From contig DHPR01000010.1 of the NCBI GenBank assembly GCA_002410925.1, forward strand, positions 31,476-95,475: a stretch of 64,000 nt of DNA, given 5' to 3'. The stretch comes from UBA5359 sp002410925 [NCBI: bacterium UBP13_UBA5359]. Its GTDB lineage: Bacteria > UBP13 > UBA5359. Below, in pieces: positions 29,352 to 38,141 of this stretch. Below the pieces are notes generated by a model, which had not been told where the DNA came from, searched no databases, and saw only the letters and a program-made list of their open reading frames with translations. How positions within the stretch are numbered: the first letter of the stretch is position 1; each line of letters starts with the position of its first letter. Made by a program: the position numbers and the translations under genes.

Positions 29352-29930
29352 TTGCAACGCAAAGAAATCGAAAAGAAGCTTGAAAAAATGATTGGCCGTG
29401 AGCGGCTGCTGCATTCCATTGGCGTGGCTGATGTTGCTGCTGATCTGGCCGTGATACATGGATGTGACAGAGAGAAGGCTCAGACAGCCGGCTTGCTGCA
29501 TGATTGTGCCAAGGCTCTTACGCCTGAAGATATGATGAAGCTGATCTCTTCCGAAGGATTGGCAATCGATGAAGAGGAGAGATTGGAGCCCGGTTTACTC
29601 CATGCCCCGGTAGGTGCTATAATTGCCAGTAAGAGTTTCGGTGTGGAAGACAGGGATATCCTGAGAGCGATAGCAAGACATACGACCGGAGACAGTGATA
29701 TGACCTGTCTGGATAAGATAATATATTTGGCGGACGCCATCGAGCCGGGACGAACGTTTCCCGGGGCGGATGAGCTTAGAAAGCTGAGCCGCCGTGACCT
29801 CGACGAAGCCGTTCTTATGCTTCAGGAGAGGACGATAAATCGCTTGCTTCACAGGAGAACCATTATCCACAGCCGGACTATTGCTGCCAGAAACGATCTG
29901 CTGAAAAGGCATATGCACCGGAGAGGTTAA
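29352..29930 (+). CDS. yqeK: YqeK-type HD-domain hydrolase (symmetrical Ap4A hydrolase family)
   Basis: A 192-residue HD-superfamily protein. The metal motif is H-x(n)-HD-x(n)-D: LLHSIGVADVAADLA, then GLLHDCAKAL (HD), then RHTTGDSDM and DKIIYLADAIEPGR. YqeK proteins hydrolyse diadenosine tetraphosphate to ADP. The TTG start at 29352 gives the usual N-terminal helix before the first histidine. ATG 29388 is possible but would trim this helix. It overlaps the LCP gene by one base, an order common in Gram-positive-type genomes, where nadD and rsfS usually flank it. Neither is here. Confidence 0.86.
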   Translation: MQRKEIEKKLEKMIGRERLLHSIGVADVAADLAVIHGCDREKAQTAGLLHDCAKALTPEDMMKLISSEGLAIDEEERLEPGLLHAPVGAIIASKSFGVEDRDILRAIARHTTGDSDMTCLDKIIYLADAIEPGRTFPGADELRKLSRRDLDEAVLMLQERTINRLLHRRTIIHSRTIAARNDLLKRHMHRRG

Positions 29931-31135
29931 TGGTTGATCAGAATAGCGATAGTAAATCATTAGAGCATAAGAATAAGCGGGATATCATAGATAATCTCAT
30001 TTTAATTGCCGTTGTTGCTATTCTGGTAGTGTTGCTGGTTCAGGCATATTCTCTTTGGAAGGGTATCAAAGGTCCTATCGATATATTCAATCCGCCCTTT
30101 CAGGGCAGGGAAGAGCTTACCATTCTCCTTGTAGGTGTGGATGGGGTTGGGGAACATCAGCGAACGGACACTATAATGCTGGCCCGCATGAATTTAAAGA
30201 ATAAGTATATGGGCATTCTCTCCATACCTCGTGATTCCAGAGTAGATATACCGGGATACGGCATAGAAAAGGTGAATGCAGCTTTTGCTCGCGGCGGCAT
30301 AGAGCTGACCAAAGATACTCTTCAAAGCGTAATAGGCTTGCCTATGGATTATTACGTCATCGTTGATTTTGACGGGTTTAAATCTTTTATCGATGCTCTG
30401 GGCGGGGTAGATATAGTTGTGGATAAGAGAATGCGTTATCGCGACCGATCCCAAAAATTGAATATAGATTTGCATCCCGGCCTGCAGCATCTTAACGGCG
30501 AGCAGGCTATGGGCTTTGTTCGTTTTCGCCATGATGTTATGGGGGATATTACTCGTATAGGACGCCAGCAGCAGTTTGTTCAGGCAGTCAGCAAGCGTTT
30601 TATGTGTGCTTACAATATAGCCAAATTGCCATCATTGGTGGAGCAGCTTCGGGATAATATCAAAACCGATATGTCGACAAAAGACCTTATTACCCTGGCC
30701 AAGATAATGAAAAAAGAGGATCAGCTTGCAATTAAGGCAGCTACTCTTCCGGGAACCCCGACCAATATCGGAGGTATAAGCTTTTGGCAGATAGACTCTG
30801 AGGCTGCCTATAGAGAGATCAACAGCATCTTCTTTCCGCCATTTGAGGAGGAAAAGAGGAGCGGCAATAAAGAGATGGGTGTAGAAGTTTTAAACGGGTG
30901 CGGCATAGCCGGCATAGCCGACCAGGTGGCGAAAGCTCTCTCGGATAAGGGATACGGCATCCATAAGACCGGCAATGCCGATCACTTCGATTATCGTTCT
31001 TCCAAAGTAATAGTCAGCCGATCTGCTACCAGAGAGGGGCGCCGTATTTGCGATCTCCTTAGCATAAAGAATATGCAGGTTGATAAAAAGAAGGATTGCA
31101 TAACCGTTATTATAGGATTCGATTATTGCCCTTAG
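29930..31135 (+). CDS. LytR-CpsA-Psr (LCP) family cell-wall polymer ligase
   Basis: A 401-residue membrane-anchored enzyme that transfers undecaprenyl-pyrophosphate-linked glycopolymers to peptidoglycan. Residues about 22-45 form one transmembrane helix after a hydrophilic N-tail. The LCP domain (about 60-250) shows LLVGVDGVGEHQRTDTIMLARM, SIPRDSRVDIPG, and FVRFRHDVMGDITRIGRQQ with its catalytic Asp and Arg residues. Residues about 310-400 form a LytR_C domain (VEVLNGCGIAGIADQVAKAL). Together with tagO and wecB earlier in the window it supports a wall-linked polymer in this organism. Confidence 0.94.
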   Translation: MVDQNSDSKSLEHKNKRDIIDNLILIAVVAILVVLLVQAYSLWKGIKGPIDIFNPPFQGREELTILLVGVDGVGEHQRTDTIMLARMNLKNKYMGILSIPRDSRVDIPGYGIEKVNAAFARGGIELTKDTLQSVIGLPMDYYVIVDFDGFKSFIDALGGVDIVVDKRMRYRDRSQKLNIDLHPGLQHLNGEQAMGFVRFRHDVMGDITRIGRQQQFVQAVSKRFMCAYNIAKLPSLVEQLRDNIKTDMSTKDLITLAKIMKKEDQLAIKAATLPGTPTNIGGISFWQIDSEAAYREINSIFFPPFEEEKRSGNKEMGVEVLNGCGIAGIADQVAKALSDKGYGIHKTGNADHFDYRSSKVIVSRSATREGRRICDLLSIKNMQVDKKKDCITVIIGFDYCP

Positions 31136-31178
31136 TCAGCTATGTAACAGCCTAAATACCGGGTTGCGGGGTCTGACT

Positions 31179-33545
31179 ATGACAGGATTTCGATTCGAGT
31201 ATATTCTTTTGCTTATCGTAGCCGCTCTTATATCGGCTGCGGTTATAGCTTTGTACCGCCGGCGTTTGACCAAGGCTCTTATTGTTGTTCCGGGTGCTGA
31301 AGAGAATCCATTTGAAGCTGAGACAGCCTTGCTTCAGCTGCTATCAGGCCCGGCCCTTTCGCCGGACAAGATAGAACTACAACTACAGAAGCGCATCGGA
31401 GAGCTATCGCTCCTTTTCAGCCTGGGGCAATCTCTTGCGCATACAGCAGACTCGGAGCATGCCGTACAGACTATTATTTCTTATACTATGCATATATTGC
31501 AGGTTAAAAGATGTATCTGCCTAAAATATAATGAAGTTCGCGATATAATTGATATCGATGGATATCATGGTTTGAGCCGCTTATTCTTATCCGCTTACCG
31601 CTCTTGCCCGCCTGATGAAATTGTGAGCATGGCTATTCATGAGGGGCGCACCATCAAGGTGGCTTTAGAAGATGATCTCATGGCCGGCAAGCACAAGCTG
31701 TACAAAGCTGAAGGCGTTGGCGGGCTTCTTGCCGCACCGCTTATTTATGGCGGCAGGCCCGCGGGCGCATTGTTGGTTTTTTCCGATCAAGATGAGAATT
31801 TCAAGCCCGAGGCCGGAAGGCTGCTGACCAGCGTGGCGCATCAGGCGGCTGCTGCGGTTCGAAATACGGCGTTATGCTCGAAGTTGGAGATGCGTAACCA
31901 GCAGATTGCTGCTCTGAGTGATGTTTCCGGGGCTATAAATTCTCTGATGGTGCTTGAAGCCGTGATGCAAAAGATATTATGGTCGATAACATCCATCTTT
32001 GAGGCTCGCGCCTGCCTGCTCTTTCTCTTTGATGAGAGAGAGGAACTGCGACTGGATTCATATTGCGGTTATACAGTGAAAGACCTGCCCGATGAGCCGA
32101 TCAAAAGAGGACAGGCTGTAACGACGGTTTTGGCTACAGGCAATCCGCAGTCTGCCGGTTACGAGGAGGCTCCGGAAATATTTGAACTTATCAGTTATCC
32201 CGACAATTGCCTGGCAGTATTGCTGCCTCTGGCTATCAAAAACAGGCCTGCGGGTATTATGGCTGTAGTCTTGCCCTTTGATCATCCTCTGACGATGGAT
32301 GACCGAGCTCTTATGATGACCTTTGCTACTCAGGTGGCCATTGCGATAGAGAACAATCAACTTTATGACAGCATGGAGCACCGTATAAATGAATTGACAA
32401 CACTGGTGCGCGTGGTAGCATCGATAGCATCTACACTGGATTTAAAGTTTGTTCTGGATACGATAGTGCAATTGGCGGCACATGTTATGAATGGTGCTCT
32501 CTGCTCTATTCGTCTCATAGATGAAGAGAGCGGCACATTGAAGATATTTTCCAGTCTGGGAATGAGTGAGAATCTCTCCGGTGAGTATGGCGACCGAAGT
32601 AAGGGTGAGGCGTTGAGTATCAGTGTGATTGAGGACGGCAGGCCGGTTATAATACCGGATGTTGCTATTGATTTCCGTTTAACTGCACATGGGAAAGCTG
32701 ATAATCACGGCTTGCACTCTTACCTGGGAGTGCCTCTTATATGTCAGGGTGAAACTATAGGTGTTCTGGAGATCTATTGTCGTTACAGGAAACAGTTCAA
32801 TGAGGCGGAAGTCAGGCTTTTCTGGGCTTTTGCCGACCAGGCGGCTATCGCCGTGCATAACGCACGGCTCTTTGATCAGGTTCAAAATTACTCTCGTCAA
32901 TTGAGCGTAATTATGCAGGAGGTCCACCATCGCGTCAAAAACAATCTTCAGGCAGTAGCGGATTTGCTTTCGCTGGAGATGCTTCAAACTGCCGGCAGGT
33001 CCTCCCATGAGATTTTGCACAATAGTATCAACAGAATAAAGAGCATTGCAGCCGTTCATGATTTGCTATCGCATGAAGATGTTGAACTGACCGATATGAA
33101 GCACATTTCCCAGAGGATTATGGATATTGTCGAGGATATGGTCGACTCAGGAAAAAAGGTATGCTTCAGCATTACAGGCAGCAGGATATTCCTGCGTTCA
33201 AAGCAGGCTACCTATCTGGCGCTGGTATTAAACGAGCTATTGGTAAATACTATCAAGCATGCCTTTGAAGGTAAAGAAAAAGGCCGGGTCAGCGTTGAAA
33301 TGAGCGAAGAAGAGCGCTTTGTTTCTCTGGTGGTCAGGGATGACGGAAAGGGTATACCTGAAGGCTTTGACATCGATTCTCACAGTCATCTGGGATTGCA
33401 GATAGTTCGCAATCTGGTAGAGCGTGACCTGCACGGCACCCTAGCATATCATAATGATCAGGGTGCCGTATGGAATATAAGATTTGCTAAGGATATGAAG
33501 GAGGATAAATTCGCTGTCTATGGGAATGAAGGTAGTAATCGCTGA
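31179..33545 (+). CDS. Multi-GAF sensor histidine kinase of the HisKA_2 type
   Basis: A 788-residue kinase. One N-terminal membrane helix (about 4-24) is followed by three GAF-like sensor modules (about 65-215, 225-380 and 395-565), a HisKA_2 dimerisation/phosphoacceptor motif VHHRVKNNLQAVADLLSLE (H583/H584), and a HATPase domain with NELLVNTIKHAF and DDGKGIPEGF. ATG 31179 is chosen over TTG 31164 because the hydrophobic helix then begins at the N-terminus. It overlaps the ANTAR regulator gene by 26 bases. This kinase class with an ANTAR partner resembles EutW-EutV of ethanolamine regulation, which acts on RNA. The signal sensed here is unknown. Confidence 0.94.
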   Translation: MTGFRFEYILLLIVAALISAAVIALYRRRLTKALIVVPGAEENPFEAETALLQLLSGPALSPDKIELQLQKRIGELSLLFSLGQSLAHTADSEHAVQTIISYTMHILQVKRCICLKYNEVRDIIDIDGYHGLSRLFLSAYRSCPPDEIVSMAIHEGRTIKVALEDDLMAGKHKLYKAEGVGGLLAAPLIYGGRPAGALLVFSDQDENFKPEAGRLLTSVAHQAAAAVRNTALCSKLEMRNQQIAALSDVSGAINSLMVLEAVMQKILWSITSIFEARACLLFLFDEREELRLDSYCGYTVKDLPDEPIKRGQAVTTVLATGNPQSAGYEEAPEIFELISYPDNCLAVLLPLAIKNRPAGIMAVVLPFDHPLTMDDRALMMTFATQVAIAIENNQLYDSMEHRINELTTLVRVVASIASTLDLKFVLDTIVQLAAHVMNGALCSIRLIDEESGTLKIFSSLGMSENLSGEYGDRSKGEALSISVIEDGRPVIIPDVAIDFRLTAHGKADNHGLHSYLGVPLICQGETIGVLEIYCRYRKQFNEAEVRLFWAFADQAAIAVHNARLFDQVQNYSRQLSVIMQEVHHRVKNNLQAVADLLSLEMLQTAGRSSHEILHNSINRIKSIAAVHDLLSHEDVELTDMKHISQRIMDIVEDMVDSGKKVCFSITGSRIFLRSKQATYLALVLNELLVNTIKHAFEGKEKGRVSVEMSEEERFVSLVVRDDGKGIPEGFDIDSHSHLGLQIVRNLVERDLHGTLAYHNDQGAVWNIRFAKDMKEDKFAVYGNEGSNR

Positions 33546-34095
33546 TGATGAAGCAATAAGATTGATGACGCTTAAAGCTCAATTGACCAACCTGGGGCAT
33601 CAGGTAGTGGGTGATGCTTGCACCGGTGAGGAAGCTATCGAGATGATAGTTAAGACCGCACCCGATCTGGCTATTATGGATATTCGCATGCCCGGTTTGG
33701 ATGGTATTACGGCGGCTCGTAAAATAATGGAGATTCACCCTATCCCCATAATTATACTTACGGCCTACAGCGAACGAGAGCTGGTCAAATCAGCTACGGA
33801 TGCGGGAGCCTTTGCTTATCTCATAAAGCCTGTATCAGAGCAGGACTTGATGCCGGCTATAGATATGGCTATTTCTCGTTTCAAGGAACTGGATTTTCTC
33901 AGGCGCGAAGTCGGTAACCTCAATCGGGCTCTTGATGTACGGTCTGATGTTGAAAAGGCTAAAGGTATCCTTATGGAGCGTTGCCGTGTGGATGAAGAGA
34001 AAGCTTTCAATATGTTGCGACAAAGGAGTAGCCAGGAGGGAATGAAGGTAGTCGATATCGCGCGTGCTATTATTATGGCGCACAAACTCTTTTAG
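33520..34095 (+). CDS. Response regulator with RNA-binding ANTAR output domain
   Basis: A 191-residue protein. Residues 1-120 form a receiver with acidic pocket D9/D10, phosphoacceptor D54 (AIMDIRMPG), the Thr of IILTAYS and the Lys of LIKPVSE. Residues about 130-188 form an ANTAR domain (RSDVEKAKGILMERCRVDEEKAFNML...ARAII). Phosphorylated ANTAR proteins bind paired RNA hexaloop hairpins and prevent transcription termination. It overlaps the kinase gene, so the two form a two-component system. No obvious tandem hexaloop target was found in the neighbouring leaders. Confidence 0.95.
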   Translation: MGMKVVIADDEAIRLMTLKAQLTNLGHQVVGDACTGEEAIEMIVKTAPDLAIMDIRMPGLDGITAARKIMEIHPIPIIILTAYSERELVKSATDAGAFAYLIKPVSEQDLMPAIDMAISRFKELDFLRREVGNLNRALDVRSDVEKAKGILMERCRVDEEKAFNMLRQRSSQEGMKVVDIARAIIMAHKLF

Positions 34096-34170
34096 ACCTG
34101 TTTCAGTAATTAAAAGAGCTTGCTCTGAAGGCTGAAGCAGAACGCTCAAGCATAATTAGGCTGAAGGCTC

Positions 34171-34208
34171 CTGCAACAGCCTGCCAGAGCCCGGGCAGGC
34201 TGTTGCGG
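34171..34208 (+). terminator. Long perfect hairpin after the ANTAR regulator gene
   Basis: GCAACAGCCTGCC (34173-34185) pairs with GGCAGGCTGTTGC (34194-34206) over 13 perfect base pairs around an eight-base loop, and can extend by two more pairs. There is no T run, so it could be a Rho-assisted terminator, an RNA-stability element or an intergenic repeat copy. Confidence 0.4.
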
Positions 34209-34297
34209 CAAAAGCGCTCCAATTGTATAATTATAAGCAGAAAACTTATACATTTTAAAGGGTTATTCATATTTACTGTAGCCCTTAAAGGAGCAAG

Positions 34298-34981
34298 ATG
34301 AACCGGGTGGAGAATATTATAAACATTATGAATATGGAGAGAGCTTTTTCGGAAGAGGAGCTGATCAGACCCTTTGACCGTAAGGATATCAAATCTCGTG
34401 AGGGTGCTTATGGAAAAAGGCTGGATTACATCGAAGGGCATAAGGTTATAGAGCGCTTGAATAGAGCTACCGGTAACAGATGGAGCTCCGAAGTCATATC
34501 CGTACAAAAGCATCAGGCTGAGCAGCGCACTGATAAGCGTACCGGAGAGAGCATTTCTTATCCATCTTACTGGTCGGCTTTGGTCTCCCTGACCATACCC
34601 TCTATGGGTAGTCGTATGCAAGTTGGAACAAAGGCTATAAACGGCAATGAAGAGGATGATATCAAAGGAGCCATAACGGATGGCTTAAAGAAAGCGGCTA
34701 CACTCTTCGGCGTTGGTCTGGAGCTGTATGAAACCGCTGATGAAGAGGCTGATATACGCTATTCGGCAGAACCGGAGCGACGAAGAGAGCCCGATAAAAT
34801 AACCGAAGGACAGCGTAAACTTCTTTTCACTATCTGTGAGGAAATAGGTATCCCCGTTGAAAAACAGCGTGAGCATATAGAAGCTAAGCTGGGGGCCATC
34901 ATCGAGGGTGCTACGCGAGGCATGGCTACCATAGCTATTCAGGAGCTCAAAGCTGAGAAACGCCTCTTACGTGCCGGCTAA
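34298..34981 (+). CDS. Rad52/DdrA-like single-strand DNA annealing protein
   Basis: A 227-residue protein with the Rad52/Rad22 fold signature in its first 150 residues: REGAYGKRLDYIEGHKVIERLN (shown here as REGAYGKRLDY and IEGHKVIERLN), WSSEVISV, and the C-terminal helix ITDGLKKAATLFGVGLELYE that ends the family core. Related bacterial proteins (DdrA, phage Rad52-like annealers) bind ssDNA ends and promote annealing. The last 70 residues are a separate helical tail (KITEGQRKLLFTICEEIGI) like those that follow recombinases in phages. No phage genes surround it. It follows the ANTAR regulator and may belong to a stress or repair regulon, which is inference. Confidence 0.78.
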   Translation: MNRVENIINIMNMERAFSEEELIRPFDRKDIKSREGAYGKRLDYIEGHKVIERLNRATGNRWSSEVISVQKHQAEQRTDKRTGESISYPSYWSALVSLTIPSMGSRMQVGTKAINGNEEDDIKGAITDGLKKAATLFGVGLELYETADEEADIRYSAEPERRREPDKITEGQRKLLFTICEEIGIPVEKQREHIEAKLGAIIEGATRGMATIAIQELKAEKRLLRAG

Positions 34982-35211
34982 TCCTCTTTATTAAGAGTAC
35001 TTCCGCTGTCTTGCTTGCCGTGTGAATGGGCGGCTGATAACCAGGATTAAAGAAAAGCTTTAAAGGTCTCCTTTGTCAGCTCTTTTGGCTTTAAAATTGC
35101 AGATATTGCAACAGGCAGGCTTTCAGGTGCTTTCTCAATCTGCATATATACAAGGAGCAGACCAGGTGTGCGGCATAATCCCCGGCAGGGAAGGCTGTTA
35201 GGAGGTAAGGA

Positions 35212-35544
35212 ATGGATAAGAGGATAGACAGGCAGATGGATCTTAAGGTTGAAGTTGTCTATGAAGAGGGCAATCCATATGTCAATCTTTCGGGTGAAAT
35301 GGATGTCTACACTTCGCCCAGAGTCAAGCAGGCGGCACTGAATCTTATTGCCGAGGGCAAGCATCATTTGATCTTCGATCTTACCAGAGTGGATTATATA
35401 GATACCGCCGGCCTGGGAGTGCTGGTGGGCATCCTCAAAAGAGCCAGGGAAGTTGGCGGGAATGTTGAACTCTGTTATTCCGATCAGGTAAAGAAAGTTT
35501 TTGAAATAACCGGATTGAATAAGATATTCTCTATCAGAGAATAA
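35212..35544 (+). CDS. STAS-domain anti-sigma factor antagonist (first copy)
   Basis: A 110-residue SpoIIAA/RsbV-like protein. The phosphorylation loop is VDYIDTAGLGVLVG, with Thr at the usual phospho-Ser position. Unphosphorylated STAS antagonists sequester an anti-sigma kinase and free a sigma factor. The start follows TTAGGAGGTAAGG. A strong terminator follows it, so it is a separate unit from the second STAS gene. No RsbW/SpoIIAB-type kinase gene is present in the window. Confidence 0.93.
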   Translation: MDKRIDRQMDLKVEVVYEEGNPYVNLSGEMDVYTSPRVKQAALNLIAEGKHHLIFDLTRVDYIDTAGLGVLVGILKRAREVGGNVELCYSDQVKKVFEITGLNKIFSIRE

Positions 35545-35656
35545 ATTTATTTTGCACTGTGCAGGAAATCAAAATTTTACGTCGAATAATTAATTTAGCC
35601 GATTAAATTGAATATGGGTGCCTATGACGCGGGTGCCGGCTTGTGAAGGCCTTAAT

Positions 35657-35691
35657 GATCGCCTTCTCCATTTTGGGGGCGGTCTTTTTTT
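35657..35691 (+). terminator. Intrinsic terminator between the two STAS genes
   Basis: GATCGCC (35657-35663) pairs with GGCGGTC (35678-35684) with one wobble, followed by seven T residues. It lies 113 bases after the first STAS gene and 31 bases before the second. It could be a simple terminator or, since it sits in the leader of the next gene near an ANTAR regulator, a regulated one. Confidence 0.75.
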
Positions 35692-35721
35692 ATCCGCTCC
35701 AGTAAAAACGGAGGTAATATC

Positions 35722-36096
35722 ATGAAGTCTTTCTTTCCCCTGAGCATATCCGTTTCCGGAGAAGCCGTATCACGTGTTAAGCTTAAAGGTGAACTGGATG
35801 TCTATACCTCTCCAAAGCTCAGCGCAGTCCTGGGCGACCTTCTGGAACAGGGATGCATCCATATTATTCTGGACTTAGGTCGGCTGCAATTTATAGACAG
35901 CGCCGGCCTTGTTACTCTTGTAAGGCATAATGAAGAAGCCGCCAGAGCAGGCGGCAGCCTGATATTGCTGGACCCCGGCGCCCAGCTGAGAAAAGTGCTC
36001 AGGCTAACAGCTTTGGACCGTCATCTGCGGATAGAATTCAGCGCTGTGCGGAACAAGGAGACGGCTCCCCAAATGAAGGGGGCGGGTTATGCTTGA
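35722..36096 (+). CDS. STAS-domain anti-sigma factor antagonist (second copy)
   Basis: A 124-residue STAS protein with the canonical phospho-serine loop LQFIDSAGLVTLVRH, start after ACGGAGG. It overlaps the following small gene by eight bases and lies two genes before a SpoIIE-type phosphatase that could dephosphorylate it. The combination indicates partner switching, although the antagonised kinase is not encoded nearby. Confidence 0.93.
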   Translation: MKSFFPLSISVSGEAVSRVKLKGELDVYTSPKLSAVLGDLLEQGCIHIILDLGRLQFIDSAGLVTLVRHNEEAARAGGSLILLDPGAQLRKVLRLTALDRHLRIEFSAVRNKETAPQMKGAGYA

Positions 36097-36451
36097 GACG
36101 ACAATATCTCTGCCTGGAATGGATAAAGAGGCCATGCTTCTATGCGATAAAGGCATGAACTCCTTTCTGAAACTGGATATAATTCTTTTTTATCACAACA
36201 AGCGGTTATCCGATGCTGATATAAATGAGCTTGCTCGCTATACGGGCAGATCACCGGTAGAGGTTGGAGATGCCGTATCGGCTTTGATCGAAGATGGCTT
36301 GCTGGAGTTATCTTCCAATCGCAATGAAAGATACAGGCTTAGCGGTTTTCCCGATATCCCCAGGCTCTTGAACAAGTTCCTGGAAGCGTATAATCGATTG
36401 CCTCAGCGGCTTGCCATCCTGTCCAAGTTCTTGCGTGAGAATAGGTATTAG
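36089..36451 (+). CDS. Small winged-helix-like protein of unknown function
   Basis: A 120-residue protein not assigned to a named family. The middle third (LDIILFYHNKRLSDADINE, LARYTGRSPVEVGDAVSALIED, GLLELSSNRNERYRLS) has the helix-helix-turn-helix-wing pattern of a small winged-helix DNA-binding or protein-binding domain; the C-terminus is helical and basic. It is fused by overlap between the second STAS gene and the SpoIIE phosphatase, so it probably works in the same switch, perhaps as its output or as an adaptor. That is inference from position. Confidence 0.72.
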   Translation: MLETTISLPGMDKEAMLLCDKGMNSFLKLDIILFYHNKRLSDADINELARYTGRSPVEVGDAVSALIEDGLLELSSNRNERYRLSGFPDIPRLLNKFLEAYNRLPQRLAILSKFLRENRY

Positions 36452-36476
36452 CTGCGGGAATAGGGCGGGTGAAGAA

Positions 36477-38126
36477 TTGAACGAAGATCTTCTCAGCGCA
36501 TTGCGGAAATACTTTGAGCTCATGGCTGCTGCAGCACATCCGGGAAATATGAAGCAGGCATTTGCCGATATATTGGATAATACGATATCGGTTTTATCGG
36601 CAAACGGCGCGGCACTTTATGCGAATACAGGCTCTGAAACTATGGGTGAGATCTTCATATGCAGAGAATTGCCGGATAATCTGTGTGATGAGCTGCAACG
36701 GCTCGGAGGTGCTGACAGCCTCAATGCGGATGCCAGGGAGGAGAACGTGAAAAGGGTCGACGGCGGCTTTTTGTATTCAGTGCTTATACGTCAAAAGCCG
36801 GTAATATGTCATCTCTTTGTATTGTATGAAAAGTGGCTTCCGGGTGAAGCCGAAAAGAAGGTGGCCTGCTCTCTGGCCGAGCTCTTTCTGGCATTGATAT
36901 GCGAGCAAAGCCATTATCGGGAATTGGAGCAGCGTATGTATGAGAGCGTTGCTTTAGCCAGTATCGGGCGTACTATCGTTTCCACACTCGATATGGAAAG
37001 GGTCCTCAATCAAGTTGTCAAAATGGTTGCCTATGTAATGAACGCCGCCGTCTGCCTGATTGTTCTTTATGACGAAGAGGAAGGAGAACCGGCAGTGGGA
37101 GCTGCTTTCGGTATGGAACGATTGGAAGAGAGTTCCGGCATTGTACGCCACGCGATAAATATATACAAGAGGGTGGAAGCGTTGCATAACGGTATTGATT
37201 GCAATACTGCAGAGAAATACCTGGGCAGATTATGCTATATGGCGGTTCCACTCTTCTCCGGTGAGAGGATCAACGGAGTCGTAATTGTATACAGGGAAGA
37301 GGCTTTTTTTGAACATGAAAGGTCACTGATGCAGGCAACCGCTGCTCAGGCCTCGATTGCCCTGGAAAACGCACGCTTGCACAGCAGCCTGGCATCATTT
37401 ACAGAACGTGAACTGCGTTTGGCTGCCGGAATACAGCAAGGCTTGCTTCCCAGGTCTCTGCCCCATACTGCTCAATACGATTTCGGTAGCAAGATACATT
37501 TTATGCGTGAAGTCGGCGGAGATTATTATGACATAATATCCCTCGGCAACGGGCGGCAAGGCATAAGTATCGGTGATGTATCCGGCAAGAGCGTTCCTGC
37601 TGCCATTCTGGTGGCTATGGCAAAGTACGTTTTGCGTGCTTCAGCAGTGACGGAGAATGACCCTGCGAGATCTCTGGAAGCCGTCAATCGCAATATTATC
37701 AATGATCTCTCTCCGGAGATGTTTATAAGCATGTTCTATGGAATTCTGAATCTTGCCGATAACAAGCTTGTTTATGCCAATGCCGGTCATGAGCCGCCGC
37801 TGCTTTTCAGAGAACGTAGCCATAGCTGCCGTTTTTTGCAGGCGACAGGCGTAGTGCTGGGCGTAATGAGTAATAGTTCTTATCAGCACGCTACTGTGAA
37901 GCTTGAACAGGGTGATTGGCTGGTTCTATATACTGATGGCGTTACTGAGGCCAGGAAGAGCGACGGTGAACTTTTCGGCAGCCGTCGCGTTTGTGAAGCT
38001 CTTGAGCGCAATCATCATATGCCTGCTCAGATTATGGCGGAGTATCTCTTCAAGGAGGTTTATGATTACTCCACCGGTAAGATAAGCGATGATGTAGCAA
38101 TTCTGGCGATTAATAGAATTGAATAA
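36477..38126 (+). CDS. GAF-domain SpoIIE-type (PP2C) serine phosphatase
   Basis: A 549-residue protein with an N-terminal helical region, a GAF sensor domain (about 160-325) and a C-terminal PP2C-like SpoIIE domain (about 340-548) with metal-binding aspartates in VGGDYYD, IGDVSGKSVPAAILVAMAK, YTDGVTEAR and SDDVAILAI. It would dephosphorylate the STAS antagonists in response to a signal sensed by GAF. TTG 36477 is chosen because it follows the stop of the previous gene; the frame is open to ATG 36411 but that start lies inside the previous gene. There are no transmembrane segments. Confidence 0.93.
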   Translation: MNEDLLSALRKYFELMAAAAHPGNMKQAFADILDNTISVLSANGAALYANTGSETMGEIFICRELPDNLCDELQRLGGADSLNADAREENVKRVDGGFLYSVLIRQKPVICHLFVLYEKWLPGEAEKKVACSLAELFLALICEQSHYRELEQRMYESVALASIGRTIVSTLDMERVLNQVVKMVAYVMNAAVCLIVLYDEEEGEPAVGAAFGMERLEESSGIVRHAINIYKRVEALHNGIDCNTAEKYLGRLCYMAVPLFSGERINGVVIVYREEAFFEHERSLMQATAAQASIALENARLHSSLASFTERELRLAAGIQQGLLPRSLPHTAQYDFGSKIHFMREVGGDYYDIISLGNGRQGISIGDVSGKSVPAAILVAMAKYVLRASAVTENDPARSLEAVNRNIINDLSPEMFISMFYGILNLADNKLVYANAGHEPPLLFRERSHSCRFLQATGVVLGVMSNSSYQHATVKLEQGDWLVLYTDGVTEARKSDGELFGSRRVCEALERNHHMPAQIMAEYLFKEVYDYSTGKISDDVAILAINRIE

Positions 38127-38141
38127 GAGAAAGAGGGGAAA

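Noticed and set aside
35545-35721. Riboswitch (cyclic di-GMP or similar) in the leader of the second STAS gene
   Set aside because: The stretch has a clear terminator but none of the conserved core bases of the riboswitch classes I can recall; only the terminator is reported.
36089-38126. SpoIIE phosphatase and STAS proteins taken as evidence of sporulation
   Set aside because: The same domains occur in general stress partner switches; SpoIIE of spore-formers has ten membrane helices that are absent here.
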